Assembly (NCBI GenBank): GCA_905197665.1
Contig: CAJJZP010000006.1
Coordinates: 1 to 64,000, forward strand
Direction: 5' to 3'
Source of the DNA: an uncultured Collinsella sp.
Lineage (GTDB): Bacteria; Actinomycetota; Coriobacteriia; Coriobacteriales; Coriobacteriaceae
Length of the DNA: 64,000 bases
Under the pieces are notes generated by a model, which saw only the letters and a program-made list of their open reading frames with translations, was not told the DNA's origin and searched no databases. Both the position numbers and the translations under genes were made by a program. Positions 31,896 to 41,265 of this stretch are shown one piece after another; position 1 is the stretch's first letter; every line of letters starts with the position of its first letter.

Positions 31896-32660
31896 ATGCT
31901 GCTACCCGATTCCAAGACCGAGCTCGTCCGCCGTGGCAACAAGGTCGTTTACGACCTGGGCGACAAGATCGTCAAGGTCTTTAACGAGACCAAGCCTGTC
32001 TCCGACGTGTTCAACGAGGCTTTGAATCTTGCCCGCATCAATGAGTGCGGCATCCGCAGCCCCAAGGCTCTCGAGGTTTCCCAGCTCGAGAACGCCAACG
32101 GCTGGGCGCTCGTGACCGAGAAGGTTCCGGGCACCACCCTTGCCGAGAAGATGACTGCCGAGCCCCAGCGCTTTGGTGAGTACCTCGAGATGTTCGTCGA
32201 CCTCCAGATCGAGATCCACGGCTACACCTCCCCGCTGCTCAACCGTCAGCGCGACAAGTTCGCCCGCATGATCGACAGCCTTGATCAGCTTAATGCCACC
32301 ACGCGCTACAACCTTCAGGAGCGTCTGGACGGCATGACCAAGGAGTTCAAGGTCTGCCACGGCGATTTCAACCCCTCCAACGTCATCGTCGGCGACGACG
32401 GCCAGCTCTATGTGTGCGACTGGGCACACGCCACCCAGGGCTCCCCTGCTGCCGACGTTGCCACCACCTACCTGCTCTTTGCGCTCAACAGCAAGGACCA
32501 GGCCGAGGCCTACCTGGAGCTCTACTGCGACCGCGCCGACATGCCTATGCAGGTCGTGCGTCAGTGGACGAGCATCGTCGCCGCTTCCGAGCTCGCTCGT
32601 AAGCGCAACGTGAACGATGAGTTCCTGAAGAACTGGATCGACGTCGTCGATTATCAGTAA
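31896..32660 (+). CDS. Aminoglycoside phosphotransferase-fold kinase, substrate unknown
   Basis: The fold is that of APH/choline kinases: an N-lobe, then the Brenner motif CHGDFNPSNVIV near 152-163 with catalytic Asp and Asn, and the metal-binding Asp in CDWAHATQGSPAADVA near 174. At 254 residues it is compact. It lacks specific similarity that I can read to known resistance enzymes. Such proteins phosphorylate sugars, choline, homoserine-like metabolites or antibiotics. It follows adhE by 88 bases on the same strand and ends with its own terminator. Function cannot be assigned further. Confidence 0.8.
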   Translation: MLLPDSKTELVRRGNKVVYDLGDKIVKVFNETKPVSDVFNEALNLARINECGIRSPKALEVSQLENANGWALVTEKVPGTTLAEKMTAEPQRFGEYLEMFVDLQIEIHGYTSPLLNRQRDKFARMIDSLDQLNATTRYNLQERLDGMTKEFKVCHGDFNPSNVIVGDDGQLYVCDWAHATQGSPAADVATTYLLFALNSKDQAEAYLELYCDRADMPMQVVRQWTSIVAASELARKRNVNDEFLKNWIDVVDYQ

Positions 32661-32697
32661 TATCTGAGCGATTTATTTCGCATCGGAGGCACAAAGG

Positions 32698-32736
32698 AAA
32701 CCCCGCAGCTCGCATGGGCTGTGGGGTTTTCCTTTT
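32698..32736 (+). terminator. Terminator of the phosphotransferase-like gene
   Basis: AAACCCCGCAG / CTGTGGGGTTT stem followed by TTTTCCTTTT. It lies 38 bases past the stop codon and faces the terminator of the convergent proS. Confidence 0.85.
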
Positions 32737-32758
32737 AGCGATTGTGCACGCCGACAAG

Positions 32759-32809
32759 ATAAAAGGACGGTCCTGCATCTCCCCGAACTGGAGAAATGCA
32801 AGACCGTCC
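32759..32809 (-). terminator. Terminator of proS
   Basis: On the minus strand GGACGGTCTTGCAT pairs with ATGCAGGACCGTCC (one bulge) followed by TTTTAT. It ends the long rpsB-to-proS minus-strand cluster. Confidence 0.85.
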
Positions 32810-32839
32810 CGCATATCGAACTACAAGCGAAATCGTCGA

Positions 32840-34561
32840 TTAACGACGGGCAGCTTTCACAAGCTCGGAAACCTTGGCGACGACCTCATCGATCGCCACG
32901 TCCTCGCGCTCGCCCGTGGCACGATCCTTGAGCTCGACGGTGCCGTTCTTAAGGCCACGCTTGCCGAGCACCACCTGATACGGGAAGCCCATAAGGTCGT
33001 TGTCGGCGAACTTAAAGCCGGGACGCTCGTCACGGTCGTCGACGACGACCTCGATACCCTCGGCGCACAGGCCATCAACGATCTGCTCGCAGACGGTAGC
33101 GCACTCCTCCTTCTTGGGGTCGAGCGGAATCACTGCAACCTCATACGGGGCAACGGAGACCGGCCAGACGATACCGTGCTCGTCGTTGTGCTGCTCCACG
33201 ACGGCAGCGAGCGAGCGGGACACGCCCACGCCGTAGCAACCCATGATAAGCGGCTTCTCCTTGCCGTCCTCATCCATAAAGGTGGCACCCATGGCCTCGG
33301 AGTACTTGGTGCCCAGCTGGAAGACCTGGGAGACCTCGATGCCGCGGGCAGCAGAGAGCGGCTTGCCGCAGTGCGGACAGGGATCGCCGGCAACGACGGT
33401 AACCAGGTCGGCCCACTCATCGACGGTAAAGTCGCGATCGGGGCAGGCACCGGTAAAGTGATAGTCGACCTCGTTGGCACCGCAGGCCCACTGCTTGGAC
33501 TCGCGCAGGCTCTCGTCGCACACCAGACGGATGCCCTCGGGCAGGTTGACCGGTCCGATAAAGCCCTTGTGCAGCCCGTTCGCCTGAAGCTCCTCGTCGG
33601 TCATCATGCGATAGCCCTTGCCAAAGACGTGCTCGGCCTTGCAGTCATTGAGCTCGTGGTCGCCCGGGACAATGGCAACGACCGGCTTGCCCTCGGCGTC
33701 GATCAACGCCAGCGACTTGCGCGTACCGTTCTCGGGGAAGCCGAAGAACTTGGCGACGGCCTCGATGGTGCCCATACCCGGAGTCTCGACCTTGGTAAGC
33801 GTGCCGTCGCCGGGGCCCTCGGTCACAACGACCTTGGTGCTTGCAGCCTCGTCATCGGCAGCAAAGCCGCAATCGTCGCAGTAGACGAGCGAGGCCTCGC
33901 CGGCGTCGGCCAGAGCCATGTACTCGACAGAGGTGTCGCCGCCGATCTCGCCAGAGTCGGCGACAACGGGCAGAGCCTTGATGTAGCAGCGCTCGCAGAT
34001 GTTGGCGTAGGCCTGCTTCATCTTGTTATACTCCTCCTGCAGGCTCTCCTGCGTGGCAGAGAAGCTGTAGGCGTCCTTCATGATGAACTCGCGACCGCGC
34101 ATCAGGCCAAAGCGGGGACGGAACTCATCGCGGAACTTGTCCTGAATGTGGTACAGGTTGACGGGCAGCTGCTTATAGGAGCGCAGCTCGTTGCGCACCA
34201 GGGCCGTGACGGTCTCCTCGTGGGTGGGGCCCAGCACAAACTCGCGACCATGACGGTCGTCAAAGCGCACGAGCTCCTTGCCATAGGCATCGATGCGGCC
34301 GGATTCACGCCACAGCTCGGCATCGACCATAATGGGCATCATGAGCTCCTGGGCGCCGGCAGCGTCCATCTCGTCGCGCACGATGTTCTCGATCTTACGA
34401 ATCGAGCGCCAAGCGAGCGGCAGATAGGAATAGAGACCGGCGGCCTCCTTGCGGATCATACCGGCGCGAAGCAGCAGACGATGGCTTGCAAGTTCGGCGT
34501 CGGCCGGATCCTCTTTGAGCGTCGGCGCATAGAGCTTAGACATATACATTGCTCGGGTCAT
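32840..34561 (-). CDS. proS: Prolyl-tRNA synthetase
   Basis: Charges tRNA-Pro. This is the bacterial-type enzyme of 573 residues: class II motif 2 region with FRDEFRPRFGLMRGREFIMK near 140-160. An inserted editing domain (about 224-400) hydrolyses Ala-tRNA-Pro. Motif 3 contains GCYGVGVSR, and the anticodon domain is at the C-terminus. The ATG at 34561 comes directly after the ispG stop, with GAGGAG upstream. Confidence 0.97.
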   Translation of the reverse strand: MTRAMYMSKLYAPTLKEDPADAELASHRLLLRAGMIRKEAAGLYSYLPLAWRSIRKIENIVRDEMDAAGAQELMMPIMVDAELWRESGRIDAYGKELVRFDDRHGREFVLGPTHEETVTALVRNELRSYKQLPVNLYHIQDKFRDEFRPRFGLMRGREFIMKDAYSFSATQESLQEEYNKMKQAYANICERCYIKALPVVADSGEIGGDTSVEYMALADAGEASLVYCDDCGFAADDEAASTKVVVTEGPGDGTLTKVETPGMGTIEAVAKFFGFPENGTRKSLALIDAEGKPVVAIVPGDHELNDCKAEHVFGKGYRMMTDEELQANGLHKGFIGPVNLPEGIRLVCDESLRESKQWACGANEVDYHFTGACPDRDFTVDEWADLVTVVAGDPCPHCGKPLSAARGIEVSQVFQLGTKYSEAMGATFMDEDGKEKPLIMGCYGVGVSRSLAAVVEQHNDEHGIVWPVSVAPYEVAVIPLDPKKEECATVCEQIVDGLCAEGIEVVVDDRDERPGFKFADNDLMGFPYQVVLGKRGLKNGTVELKDRATGEREDVAIDEVVAKVSELVKAARR

Positions 34562-35644
34562 TTATTTCTCCTCAATAAGCTTGTCGACCTCGGCCATAAG
34601 CGCGTCGACAATTTGATCCTCAGCTACTTTACCAATGATCTGGCCATGCGAAAAGAGCAGGGCCTGACCACGTCCGCAAGCAACGCCCAGGTCGGCATCA
34701 GAAGCTTCACCGGGGCCATTAACGGCACATCCCATGACGGCAATCGAAAGCGGCGCGGTATAGTACTTAAGCCGCTCGGTTACTTCCTCGGCGATAGGAA
34801 TCAGGTTAACCTGACAGCGGGCGCACGTGGGGCACGAGACAATCTCGGGACCGCGGCGACGCAGGCCCAACGACTGCAAAATTCCCCAAGCGACCGGCGG
34901 CTCCTCAACAGGATCGGCCGTGAGCGAGACGCGCATGGTGTCACCGATACCCTCAGACAGCAGAATACCAAGGCCCACCGAGCTCTTGATGGTGCCCTGC
35001 AGCTTGGTACCCGCCTCGGTTACGCCCAGGTGAAGCGGAACGTGGGGAATCTCACGGGACAGGGCTCGATAGGTATCGAGCGTCGTCTGCACGCTATGGG
35101 CCTTGGCCGAAAGCACAATGTTCGTAAAGCCGCGGTCTTCAAAATGCTTGACGAAACGCTCGCTCGACATCACAAGCTTTTCGGGCTGCGTGAGGTCGTC
35201 GCGCTCGGCGATATCCTGCTCAAGCGAACCGGCGTTGACGCCGATACGAATCGCACAGCCCGCGGCACCCGCAGCATCGATCACCGCGTCAACCTTGGCC
35301 CAATCGCCGATATTGCCGGGATTGATGCGCAGCTTGGCAGCACCGGCCTCAACGGCACCAATGGCGAGCTTATGGTTAAAGTGGATATCGGCGACAATCG
35401 GCACCGGAGACTCGGCACAGATGGTGCGGAAACCCTCAAGCGCGGCCTCGGAGGGCACGCTCACGCGCACGATATCGCAGCCAGCCTGCGCCAACGCGCA
35501 CACCTGCGCAAGCGTTGCCTGGGCATCGGCGGTATCGGTGCAGGTCATAGATTGGACCACCACCGGCGCGCCGCCACCGATCTGTACGCCGCCCACATGC
35601 ACGGGGCGCGTCAGCTCGCGAGGCAAAGGATGGGATAAAGACAA
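34562..35644 (-). CDS. ispG: 4-hydroxy-3-methylbut-2-enyl diphosphate synthase IspG
   Basis: Penultimate MEP-pathway enzyme, a 4Fe-4S protein that makes HMBPP from MEcPP. It has the TIM-barrel N-terminus (QSMTCTDTADA, VADIHFNHKLA, RINPGNIGD). Cluster cysteines lie in CPTCARCQ near 270 and GCAVNGPGE near 305. Start is uncertain. I favour TTG at 35644, nine bases after AGGGGA, giving 360 residues. GTG at 35653 overlaps that site. It lies 13 bases after the site-2 protease gene. Confidence 0.95.
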   Translation of the reverse strand: MSLSHPLPRELTRPVHVGGVQIGGGAPVVVQSMTCTDTADAQATLAQVCALAQAGCDIVRVSVPSEAALEGFRTICAESPVPIVADIHFNHKLAIGAVEAGAAKLRINPGNIGDWAKVDAVIDAAGAAGCAIRIGVNAGSLEQDIAERDDLTQPEKLVMSSERFVKHFEDRGFTNIVLSAKAHSVQTTLDTYRALSREIPHVPLHLGVTEAGTKLQGTIKSSVGLGILLSEGIGDTMRVSLTADPVEEPPVAWGILQSLGLRRRGPEIVSCPTCARCQVNLIPIAEEVTERLKYYTAPLSIAVMGCAVNGPGEASDADLGVACGRGQALLFSHGQIIGKVAEDQIVDALMAEVDKLIEEK

Positions 35645-35657
35645 TCCAAACACTCCC

Positions 35658-37019
35658 CTACAAAATAAATCGAAGGATGTCGGAACGAAGCATATAGACA
35701 AACAGCAGCGCAAAGAGCGCGATGCCCACATAGCTCACAATCGTCTGGACCTTGAGCGGAAGCTCGCGGCCCGCAATCTTCTGAATGATCTCGATGACCA
35801 GCTTGCCGCCATCGAGTGGCGGGATGGGCAGCAGGTTCATAAAGCCAAGCGAGAATGAAATGAGGGCGGCAAACGAAAGGAACGTGGCAGGGCCGGCAGC
35901 AGCAGCCTGCGAGGACATGACGCTAATACCCACGATCGAAGAGGACTGATCGAGGATCTCCATCGTATGCTGCGGCTGGAGCAGGCGCATCACGCCATCC
36001 GCTGTCTGCACGACATAGGAGAACGACAGGCGAGCCGACGTGATGGGGTCTAAACGGACCACCTGCGTAGAGGCATACACACCTAGGCGCTCGTCCTCTT
36101 TGAGCGCAACCGTGGTCGAATGCTGCTTGCCGTCACGCTCGTACTCGATGGCGATATCGTCCTTACCGGCAGCCTTGCCGATGGCATCGTAGACATCCAT
36201 CCAAGTGGAACATGAGACACCGTCAACCGAAAGGATCGCGTCACCGCCCTCGATACCCGCCTTGGCGGCAATAGACCCCTCGTCAACCTGACCGATCACG
36301 TTGGTATCCATCGGCACGGTGACACCCGCAATGGAATAGATGCTCATAAGGAGCAAAAAACCCGTCAAGATATTGACGATAATGCCCGCGAGCAGCATAA
36401 AAGCGCGCTTGAGAAAGCCTTGGCCAAGATAGGTGTGCGAGCGCTCTTGCGCAAGGAACTCGGCCTCGCCGCACGGCAGCTCCCACACATCGCCCTCGGC
36501 AGTCGCATGTTCGCGATCGAAACGGCGACCATCAAAGGTGGTATAGCCTGCCTTGTCTCGCGGCAACGTCTGATATTTGGTGGGATAGTAGCTCGGCGAG
36601 GGCTTCTCCCCTTCCTCATACCAGGGCGCGATGGAGCCCCAGCCCAGCAAAAGGGCGCATGCCTCGAGCACATCCTCCTCGGAAAGCTCGAGCTCGACAG
36701 CAAGGTCGGCCACGGTCACGCGACCATGACGATAGATAGCCGCGAGCACGCGATCGGCGCACGAAACATCGGTCGGATCCATACCGCAGATGGCAGCGTA
36801 GCCACCCAGCAGCAGCGGGGTCACGCCAAACTTGGTTCCAATGCGACGCGACGTGTAATGGATGTCAAAGCGGCACGGCAGACCCAAAAAGAACTCGGTC
36901 ACACGGACGCCGCAGGCACGCGCCGCCAAAAAGTGGCCGCCCTCGTGCAAAAACACGAGGACGGAAAGCATCAGCAGGCCCCAAAAGACCGATGAGAGAA
37001 CGCTCAGAACAGTATCCAT
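35658..37019 (-). CDS. rseP: Site-2 membrane metalloprotease (RseP/RasP-like) with insertion
   Basis: M50 proteases cut membrane substrates such as anti-sigma factors and signal peptide remnants. Visible are the zinc motif HEGGH at 25-29 in the first membrane segment, GGY at 72-74, a PDZ domain (about 230-330: GSIAAKAGIEGGDAILSVDG), and the distal metal ligand motif LLPIPPLDGGK near the C-terminus. Unusually, about 100 residues (about 83-190) are inserted between GGY and the AGIIVNI membrane segment. Part looks like a small winged helix (VTVADLAVELELSEEDVLEA). The ATG at 37019 has only a distant AAGGA; TTG at 37034 is an alternative. Between dxr and ispG, as usual. Confidence 0.92.
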   Translation of the reverse strand: MDTVLSVLSSVFWGLLMLSVLVFLHEGGHFLAARACGVRVTEFFLGLPCRFDIHYTSRRIGTKFGVTPLLLGGYAAICGMDPTDVSCADRVLAAIYRHGRVTVADLAVELELSEEDVLEACALLLGWGSIAPWYEEGEKPSPSYYPTKYQTLPRDKAGYTTFDGRRFDREHATAEGDVWELPCGEAEFLAQERSHTYLGQGFLKRAFMLLAGIIVNILTGFLLLMSIYSIAGVTVPMDTNVIGQVDEGSIAAKAGIEGGDAILSVDGVSCSTWMDVYDAIGKAAGKDDIAIEYERDGKQHSTTVALKEDERLGVYASTQVVRLDPITSARLSFSYVVQTADGVMRLLQPQHTMEILDQSSSIVGISVMSSQAAAAGPATFLSFAALISFSLGFMNLLPIPPLDGGKLVIEIIQKIAGRELPLKVQTIVSYVGIALFALLFVYMLRSDILRFIL

Positions 37020-37044
37020 AAAACGAAAAAGCAATCCTTATGGG

Positions 37045-38232
37045 TTAGGAACGGGTTGCGGCGAGCACCTGCGCAGCCTTTTCACGCGCCCACGCATCGA
37101 TGTCGCGAAGCTGCTCAAACGAATCGACCACCTGCATATCGTGGGCGTCCATGCAGGATTCCACAATGCGATCGATATCGGTAAAGCTGCAGCCATCGTG
37201 CAGGAAGGCATCGACGGCGACCTCGTTGGCGGCATTGAGCACGCACGGCATGGTGCCACCCGTCTTGCCGGCACGCTCGGCCAGTGCCAGACAGCGGAAG
37301 GTATCCATGTCGGCAGCATCAAACGTGAGCTGCCCCAGCTCGCGGAAATCGATACGAGGCGCCGGAGTATCCCAACGCTCGGGATACGAGAACGCGAACT
37401 GGATGGGAATACGCATGTCGGATGCACCGAGATGCGCCATCACGGAGCCGTCGGCGAACTCGACCATAGAGTGAATCTTGGACTGACGCTGCACGACCAC
37501 GTTAATGAAATCGAGGTCGCAGTTAAACAGATGCATGGCCTCAATGCGCTCCAGGCCCTTGTTCATGAGGGTGGCGGAGTCAATGGTGATCTTGGCACCC
37601 ATGGCCCACGTGGGATGCGCGAGGGCATCGGCACGCGTCACGCGATCGAGCTCGTCGCGCGTGCGGCCAAAGAACGGACCGCCCGAGCAGGTGAGCCAAA
37701 TGCAGTGGGCCTCGCGCGGGTTCTCCCCCAGATAGCACTGGTAGATGGCGGAATGCTCAGAGTCGACCGGAATAAGCTGGCCCGGTTGCGCCAACGGCAT
37801 AAGCAAGTCGCCACCGACGACGAGGGACTCCTTGTTAGCAAGGGCAAGGCGCTTATTCGAGGTCAAGGCCGCATGGCTCGCCTCGAGACCGGCGGCGCCC
37901 ACAATAGCGACGAGCACGCAGTCGACATCGTCGCGACGCGCGAGCTCGCAAACCGCCTGCGCGCCAACGCCGAGCTGTGTGCCCTCGGGCAACTCCTGCA
38001 GCACGGCGTCATCGCCATGAGCGACATCGGCAACGGCAACCGCCGGAACCGAGAACTCGCGGGCAGCGGCAACGAGCTCCGAGGTGCTGGAATTAACGGA
38101 CAGCGCCGTCACCTGCAGGCGATCGGCATGCTGGCGGCACACATCGAGCGCCTGGGTGCCGATAGAGCCCGTACAACCCAGGATGGCAACGCGAAGGCGT
38201 CCATCGGGGCCATACGTCGTCTGGAAGGACAT
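37045..38232 (-). CDS. dxr: 1-deoxy-D-xylulose 5-phosphate reductoisomerase
   Basis: Converts DXP to MEP, the first committed step of the non-mevalonate isoprenoid pathway and the fosmidomycin target. The NADPH motif GCTGSIGTQ is at 19-27. ANKESLVVGG and the metal/substrate motif DSEHSAIYQC follow in the middle. The C-terminal helical domain includes NAANEVAV. 395 residues. The start overlaps the cdsA stop (TAATG), so translation is coupled. Confidence 0.96.
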   Translation of the reverse strand: MSFQTTYGPDGRLRVAILGCTGSIGTQALDVCRQHADRLQVTALSVNSSTSELVAAAREFSVPAVAVADVAHGDDAVLQELPEGTQLGVGAQAVCELARRDDVDCVLVAIVGAAGLEASHAALTSNKRLALANKESLVVGGDLLMPLAQPGQLIPVDSEHSAIYQCYLGENPREAHCIWLTCSGGPFFGRTRDELDRVTRADALAHPTWAMGAKITIDSATLMNKGLERIEAMHLFNCDLDFINVVVQRQSKIHSMVEFADGSVMAHLGASDMRIPIQFAFSYPERWDTPAPRIDFRELGQLTFDAADMDTFRCLALAERAGKTGGTMPCVLNAANEVAVDAFLHDGCSFTDIDRIVESCMDAHDMQVVDSFEQLRDIDAWAREKAAQVLAATRS

Positions 38233-39146
38233 TACAGCACGCCTCCGATCATCAGCAACAGCTGTGCGGTGATGCAACCGAAGATAAGCGAATCGCTACG
38301 ATCGAGCATTCCGCCGTGGCCCGGGATAAGGTTGCCGGAATCCTTGACGCCCACACCGCGCTTGATGCGCGACTCGATAAGGTCGCCGATAACGCCCAGA
38401 ATGGACACGACCACGCCGCACAGCAGCGCATAGGGCAGGCTGAGCTTGTAGAAGTGCGTCGCCCACAGGATGAGCCAAATCAAAACCGAGCCCAAGATGC
38501 CGCCGGCAAACCCCTCCCAGCTCTTTTTGGGGGAGATCTTGGGAACCATCTTGTGCTTGCCGATACGGCTGCCCACGATGTAGGCAAACGAATCGGAGAC
38601 CCAAAGGGACGCGCAAACGCCCACTGAAAGCAGGGCGCCGGCAAAACCGGGCACGGCATCGCGCAGCAGCACGATAGCCGACAGCATAAAGCCAGTGTAG
38701 ATGGGACCCATGAGCGTCACGGCCACATCAGAGATGCGGGTACGCGGCGACCAAACATACCAAATGCCCACAGCGAGCATCAGGGCAAAAAGCAGGGCAT
38801 TCAGCAACATCGAATCGCCCAACGCCGACAGCGGAAAGAGTACGGCGGCAGCGATACCCATGCGCTCGTTAGCCATCTTGCCATCGAGCCTTGTCATACG
38901 GAAAAACTCATAGCAGCACAGACCGCTCATGACAGAAACAAAGATGGCCGTGGGCACGATACCCAAAACCAGGCACAGGATAAAGACAACGGCGTAGACG
39001 ATACCGGCGGCGGCACGGGTAATAAAGCCCGCCAGCCACGAACCGGTGCCGCTCTTCGCTGCAGGCGCTCCCGCAGTGGCAGCCTTGCGCGCAGGCGCCG
39101 CGGAAACTGGCGTCTTGGGAGCAGATGCCTTGGGACGATCGGACAC
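38232..39146 (-). CDS. cdsA: Phosphatidate cytidylyltransferase (CDP-diglyceride synthase)
   Basis: Makes CDP-diacylglycerol for phospholipid synthesis in the inner membrane. The protein has about eight hydrophobic segments and the C-terminal signature (IKRGVGVKDSGNLIPGHGG, then LDRSDS) near 262-290. It starts with a 35-residue Ala/Lys/Pro-rich cytosolic leader not typical of the family. Start GTG at 39146 with GAGGAGG upstream. 304 residues; it lies between uppS and dxr, a classical order. Confidence 0.95.
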   Translation of the reverse strand: MSDRPKASAPKTPVSAAPARKAATAGAPAAKSGTGSWLAGFITRAAAGIVYAVVFILCLVLGIVPTAIFVSVMSGLCCYEFFRMTRLDGKMANERMGIAAAVLFPLSALGDSMLLNALLFALMLAVGIWYVWSPRTRISDVAVTLMGPIYTGFMLSAIVLLRDAVPGFAGALLSVGVCASLWVSDSFAYIVGSRIGKHKMVPKISPKKSWEGFAGGILGSVLIWLILWATHFYKLSLPYALLCGVVVSILGVIGDLIESRIKRGVGVKDSGNLIPGHGGMLDRSDSLIFGCITAQLLLMIGGVL

Positions 39147-39148
39147 GA

Positions 39149-39943
39149 TTAAGCCTCCTCGGTCTTGCTCAGTCCACCAAACCTACGGTCACGGCCCTGA
39201 TAGGCCAAAATGGCGTCGACAAGGCCCCAACGATCAAAGTCGGGCCAATAGGTATCGGTGACGTAGAATTCGGAATAAGCCACCTGCCACAGCAGATAGT
39301 TCGAAAGGCGCAGCTCACCAGAGGTGCGAATCACAAGTTCGGGATCGGGAAGACCGGCGGTATAGAGGTGGGAAGCCACCATGTCGTCATCAATTGCGGC
39401 AGGATCGATCTTACCGGCGGCAGCGTCGAGTGCGATTTGACGGACAGCGCGGGAAATCTCGGCACGCGCGCCGTAGTTGACGGCAAGCGCCAGCGTCATA
39501 CCGGTGTGATTGGCGCACTCGGCAAGACCGCGTTCAAAAACGTCGCGGGTCTTCTTGGGCAGCGCGGAAATGTCACCCAAAAAGACAACGCGCACGTTTT
39601 CGCGCTTCAGAAGCGGCAGCTCGTCGATAAACGTCTTGGCAAACAGGTGCATCAAGACGTTGACCTCATGCTGCGGGCGGTTCCAGTTTTCGGTAGAAAA
39701 CGCATAGGCCGAAAGCACGTCGACGCCCAGACGCACACAGGCGGTAATGATCTCGCGAAGGGAGACGATACCCGCCTTGTGGCCCTCAGTGCGTGCAAGA
39801 CCGCGCGACGTGGCCCAACGACCGTTGCCGTCCATGATGCACGAGATATGGTGCGGAATGCTATTGAGGTCAAGGTCTGAAAAACCGACGCCCGCAGGGG
39901 CGTCGGCAAAGTACTCGACCAGTTTATGCTCGTCGTATTGCAC
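39149..39943 (-). CDS. uppS: Isoprenyl (undecaprenyl) diphosphate synthase
   Basis: A cis-prenyltransferase that builds the C55 lipid carrier for peptidoglycan. The signature MDGNGRWA is at 37-44 and the substrate-binding RTSGELRLSN is near 210. The typical C-terminal WPDF segment follows. 264 residues. GTG start at 39943, one base after frr ends, with GGAGA upstream. Chain length is inferred from the family. Confidence 0.95.
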   Translation of the reverse strand: MQYDEHKLVEYFADAPAGVGFSDLDLNSIPHHISCIMDGNGRWATSRGLARTEGHKAGIVSLREIITACVRLGVDVLSAYAFSTENWNRPQHEVNVLMHLFAKTFIDELPLLKRENVRVVFLGDISALPKKTRDVFERGLAECANHTGMTLALAVNYGARAEISRAVRQIALDAAAGKIDPAAIDDDMVASHLYTAGLPDPELVIRTSGELRLSNYLLWQVAYSEFYVTDTYWPDFDRWGLVDAILAYQGRDRRFGGLSKTEEA

Positions 39944-39944
39944 C

Positions 39945-40481
39945 TTAGATCTCCATGACCTCGGCTTCTTTTTCCTTCAGAAGCTCCTCGACCTTGGCGA
40001 CATACTCATCGGTGTGCTTCTGGACCTTGGCCTGCTCGCGACGGACATCGTCCTCAGTGAGCTCCTCATCGCGCTCGAGCCTGTTGTTGAAGTCGCGTCG
40101 GATGTTACGGATAGACACCTTGGCCTGCTCGGCGTACTCGCGGCACTCCTTGACGAGCTCGCGACGGCGCTCCTCGGTGGGAGCCGGGAACGGCAGACGA
40201 ACGACGGTGCCATCGGAGTTGGGGGTAATACCCAGATCGGAAGCGCCGATGGCCTTGACGATGGCGTTGATGAGCGCCTTGTCCCACGGCTCGATGAGCA
40301 GCATGTGGGCCTCGGGGGTCTTGACGGCGGCAACCTGCGTGACCGGCGTGGGAACACCGTAATAATCGACGGTGATGTCGGACAGAATGTTGGCGTTGGC
40401 GCGGCCGGTACGGACCTTGGAGAAGTTATGCTTGAGGGACTCGAGCGACTTGTCCATGTGGGCGGTGATGTTCTCTGCCAT
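39945..40481 (-). CDS. frr: Ribosome recycling factor
   Basis: Splits post-termination ribosomes together with EF-G. The 178-residue product shows the conserved core: LKHNFSKVRTGRANANIL, DYYGVPTPV, the WDKALINAIVKAI helix and ERRRELVKECREYAEQAKV. ATG at 40481 follows GGAGG, 2 bases after pyrH. The pyrH-frr pair is nearly universal. Confidence 0.97.
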   Translation of the reverse strand: MAENITAHMDKSLESLKHNFSKVRTGRANANILSDITVDYYGVPTPVTQVAAVKTPEAHMLLIEPWDKALINAIVKAIGASDLGITPNSDGTVVRLPFPAPTEERRRELVKECREYAEQAKVSIRNIRRDFNNRLERDEELTEDDVRREQAKVQKHTDEYVAKVEELLKEKEAEVMEI

Positions 40482-40483
40482 GC

Positions 40484-41206
40484 TTAATCCTCCTGATAGA
40501 CGAGCGTGCCGACGGGCTCACCCGAAAGCGCGCGCTTGACGGTGTCCTCGCCATCGATGTTGAGGACCAAAATCGGCATACGGTTATCCTGGCACAGTGC
40601 CGTAGCCGTGGAATCCATAACCTGCAGACCGCGGACAAGAACCTCGTGATAGGTAATCTTGTCAAACCGGACAGCGTCGGCGCACTTGACGGGATCCTTG
40701 TCGTAGATGCCGTCAACCTTGGTGGCTTTAATCAGAATCTCGGCGCCGATCTCGCACGCACGAAGAGCCGCGGCGGTGTCGGTCGTAAAGTAAGGATTGC
40801 CCGAACCGGCGGCAAAAATAACGACATTACCCTTGGAAAGGTGATTGATGGCGCGACGGCGAATATAGGGCTCGCAGATCTCGTTCATCTGGATAGCGCT
40901 CATCACGCGGCAGGGAACATCGTTATGCTCGAAGGCATCCTGCAGGGCGAGCGCATTCATAACGGTTGCCAGCATGCCCATGTAGTCGGCCTGAGCACGC
41001 TCCATGCCACCGGCAGCGCCGGCCATGCCGCGGAAAATATTGCCACCGCCGACAACGACGCCGACCTCATGACCAACGGCGAGCAGCTCCTTGACCTGCT
41101 TGGCAAGATGGTCGGTAACCTTGGGGTCGATGCCATATTGGCCTTCGCCCATCAGTGCTTCGCCGGAAAGCTTCAGAAGCACGCGTTTATATCGGATGTC
41201 GGACAA
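40484..41206 (-). CDS. pyrH: UMP kinase
   Basis: Bacterial UMP kinase, an amino-acid-kinase-fold hexamer that makes UDP. It shows LKLSGEALMG at the N-terminus, GGGNIFRG for nucleotide binding, and KATKVDGIYDKDP with the DSTA segment near the C-terminus. 240 residues. The start is TTG at 41206 with a perfect AAAGGAGG upstream. It links to the pyr operon product UMP, and to frr which follows. Confidence 0.97.
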   Translation of the reverse strand: MSDIRYKRVLLKLSGEALMGEGQYGIDPKVTDHLAKQVKELLAVGHEVGVVVGGGNIFRGMAGAAGGMERAQADYMGMLATVMNALALQDAFEHNDVPCRVMSAIQMNEICEPYIRRRAINHLSKGNVVIFAAGSGNPYFTTDTAAALRACEIGAEILIKATKVDGIYDKDPVKCADAVRFDKITYHEVLVRGLQVMDSTATALCQDNRMPILVLNIDGEDTVKRALSGEPVGTLVYQED

Positions 41207-41236
41207 AGCGATCCTCCTTTAGATTGAACTCTCAAC

Positions 41237-41242
41237 ATTCTA
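41237..41242 (-). promoter_or_regulatory. Possible -10 promoter of pyrH
   Basis: TAGAAT preceded by TGA on the minus strand, about 30 bases upstream of pyrH and just after the tsf terminator. It would give a promoter independent of rpsB. The -35 is poor. Confidence 0.4.
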
Positions 41243-41265
41243 TCAAAGGCTCTAAGAAGAGCCAT

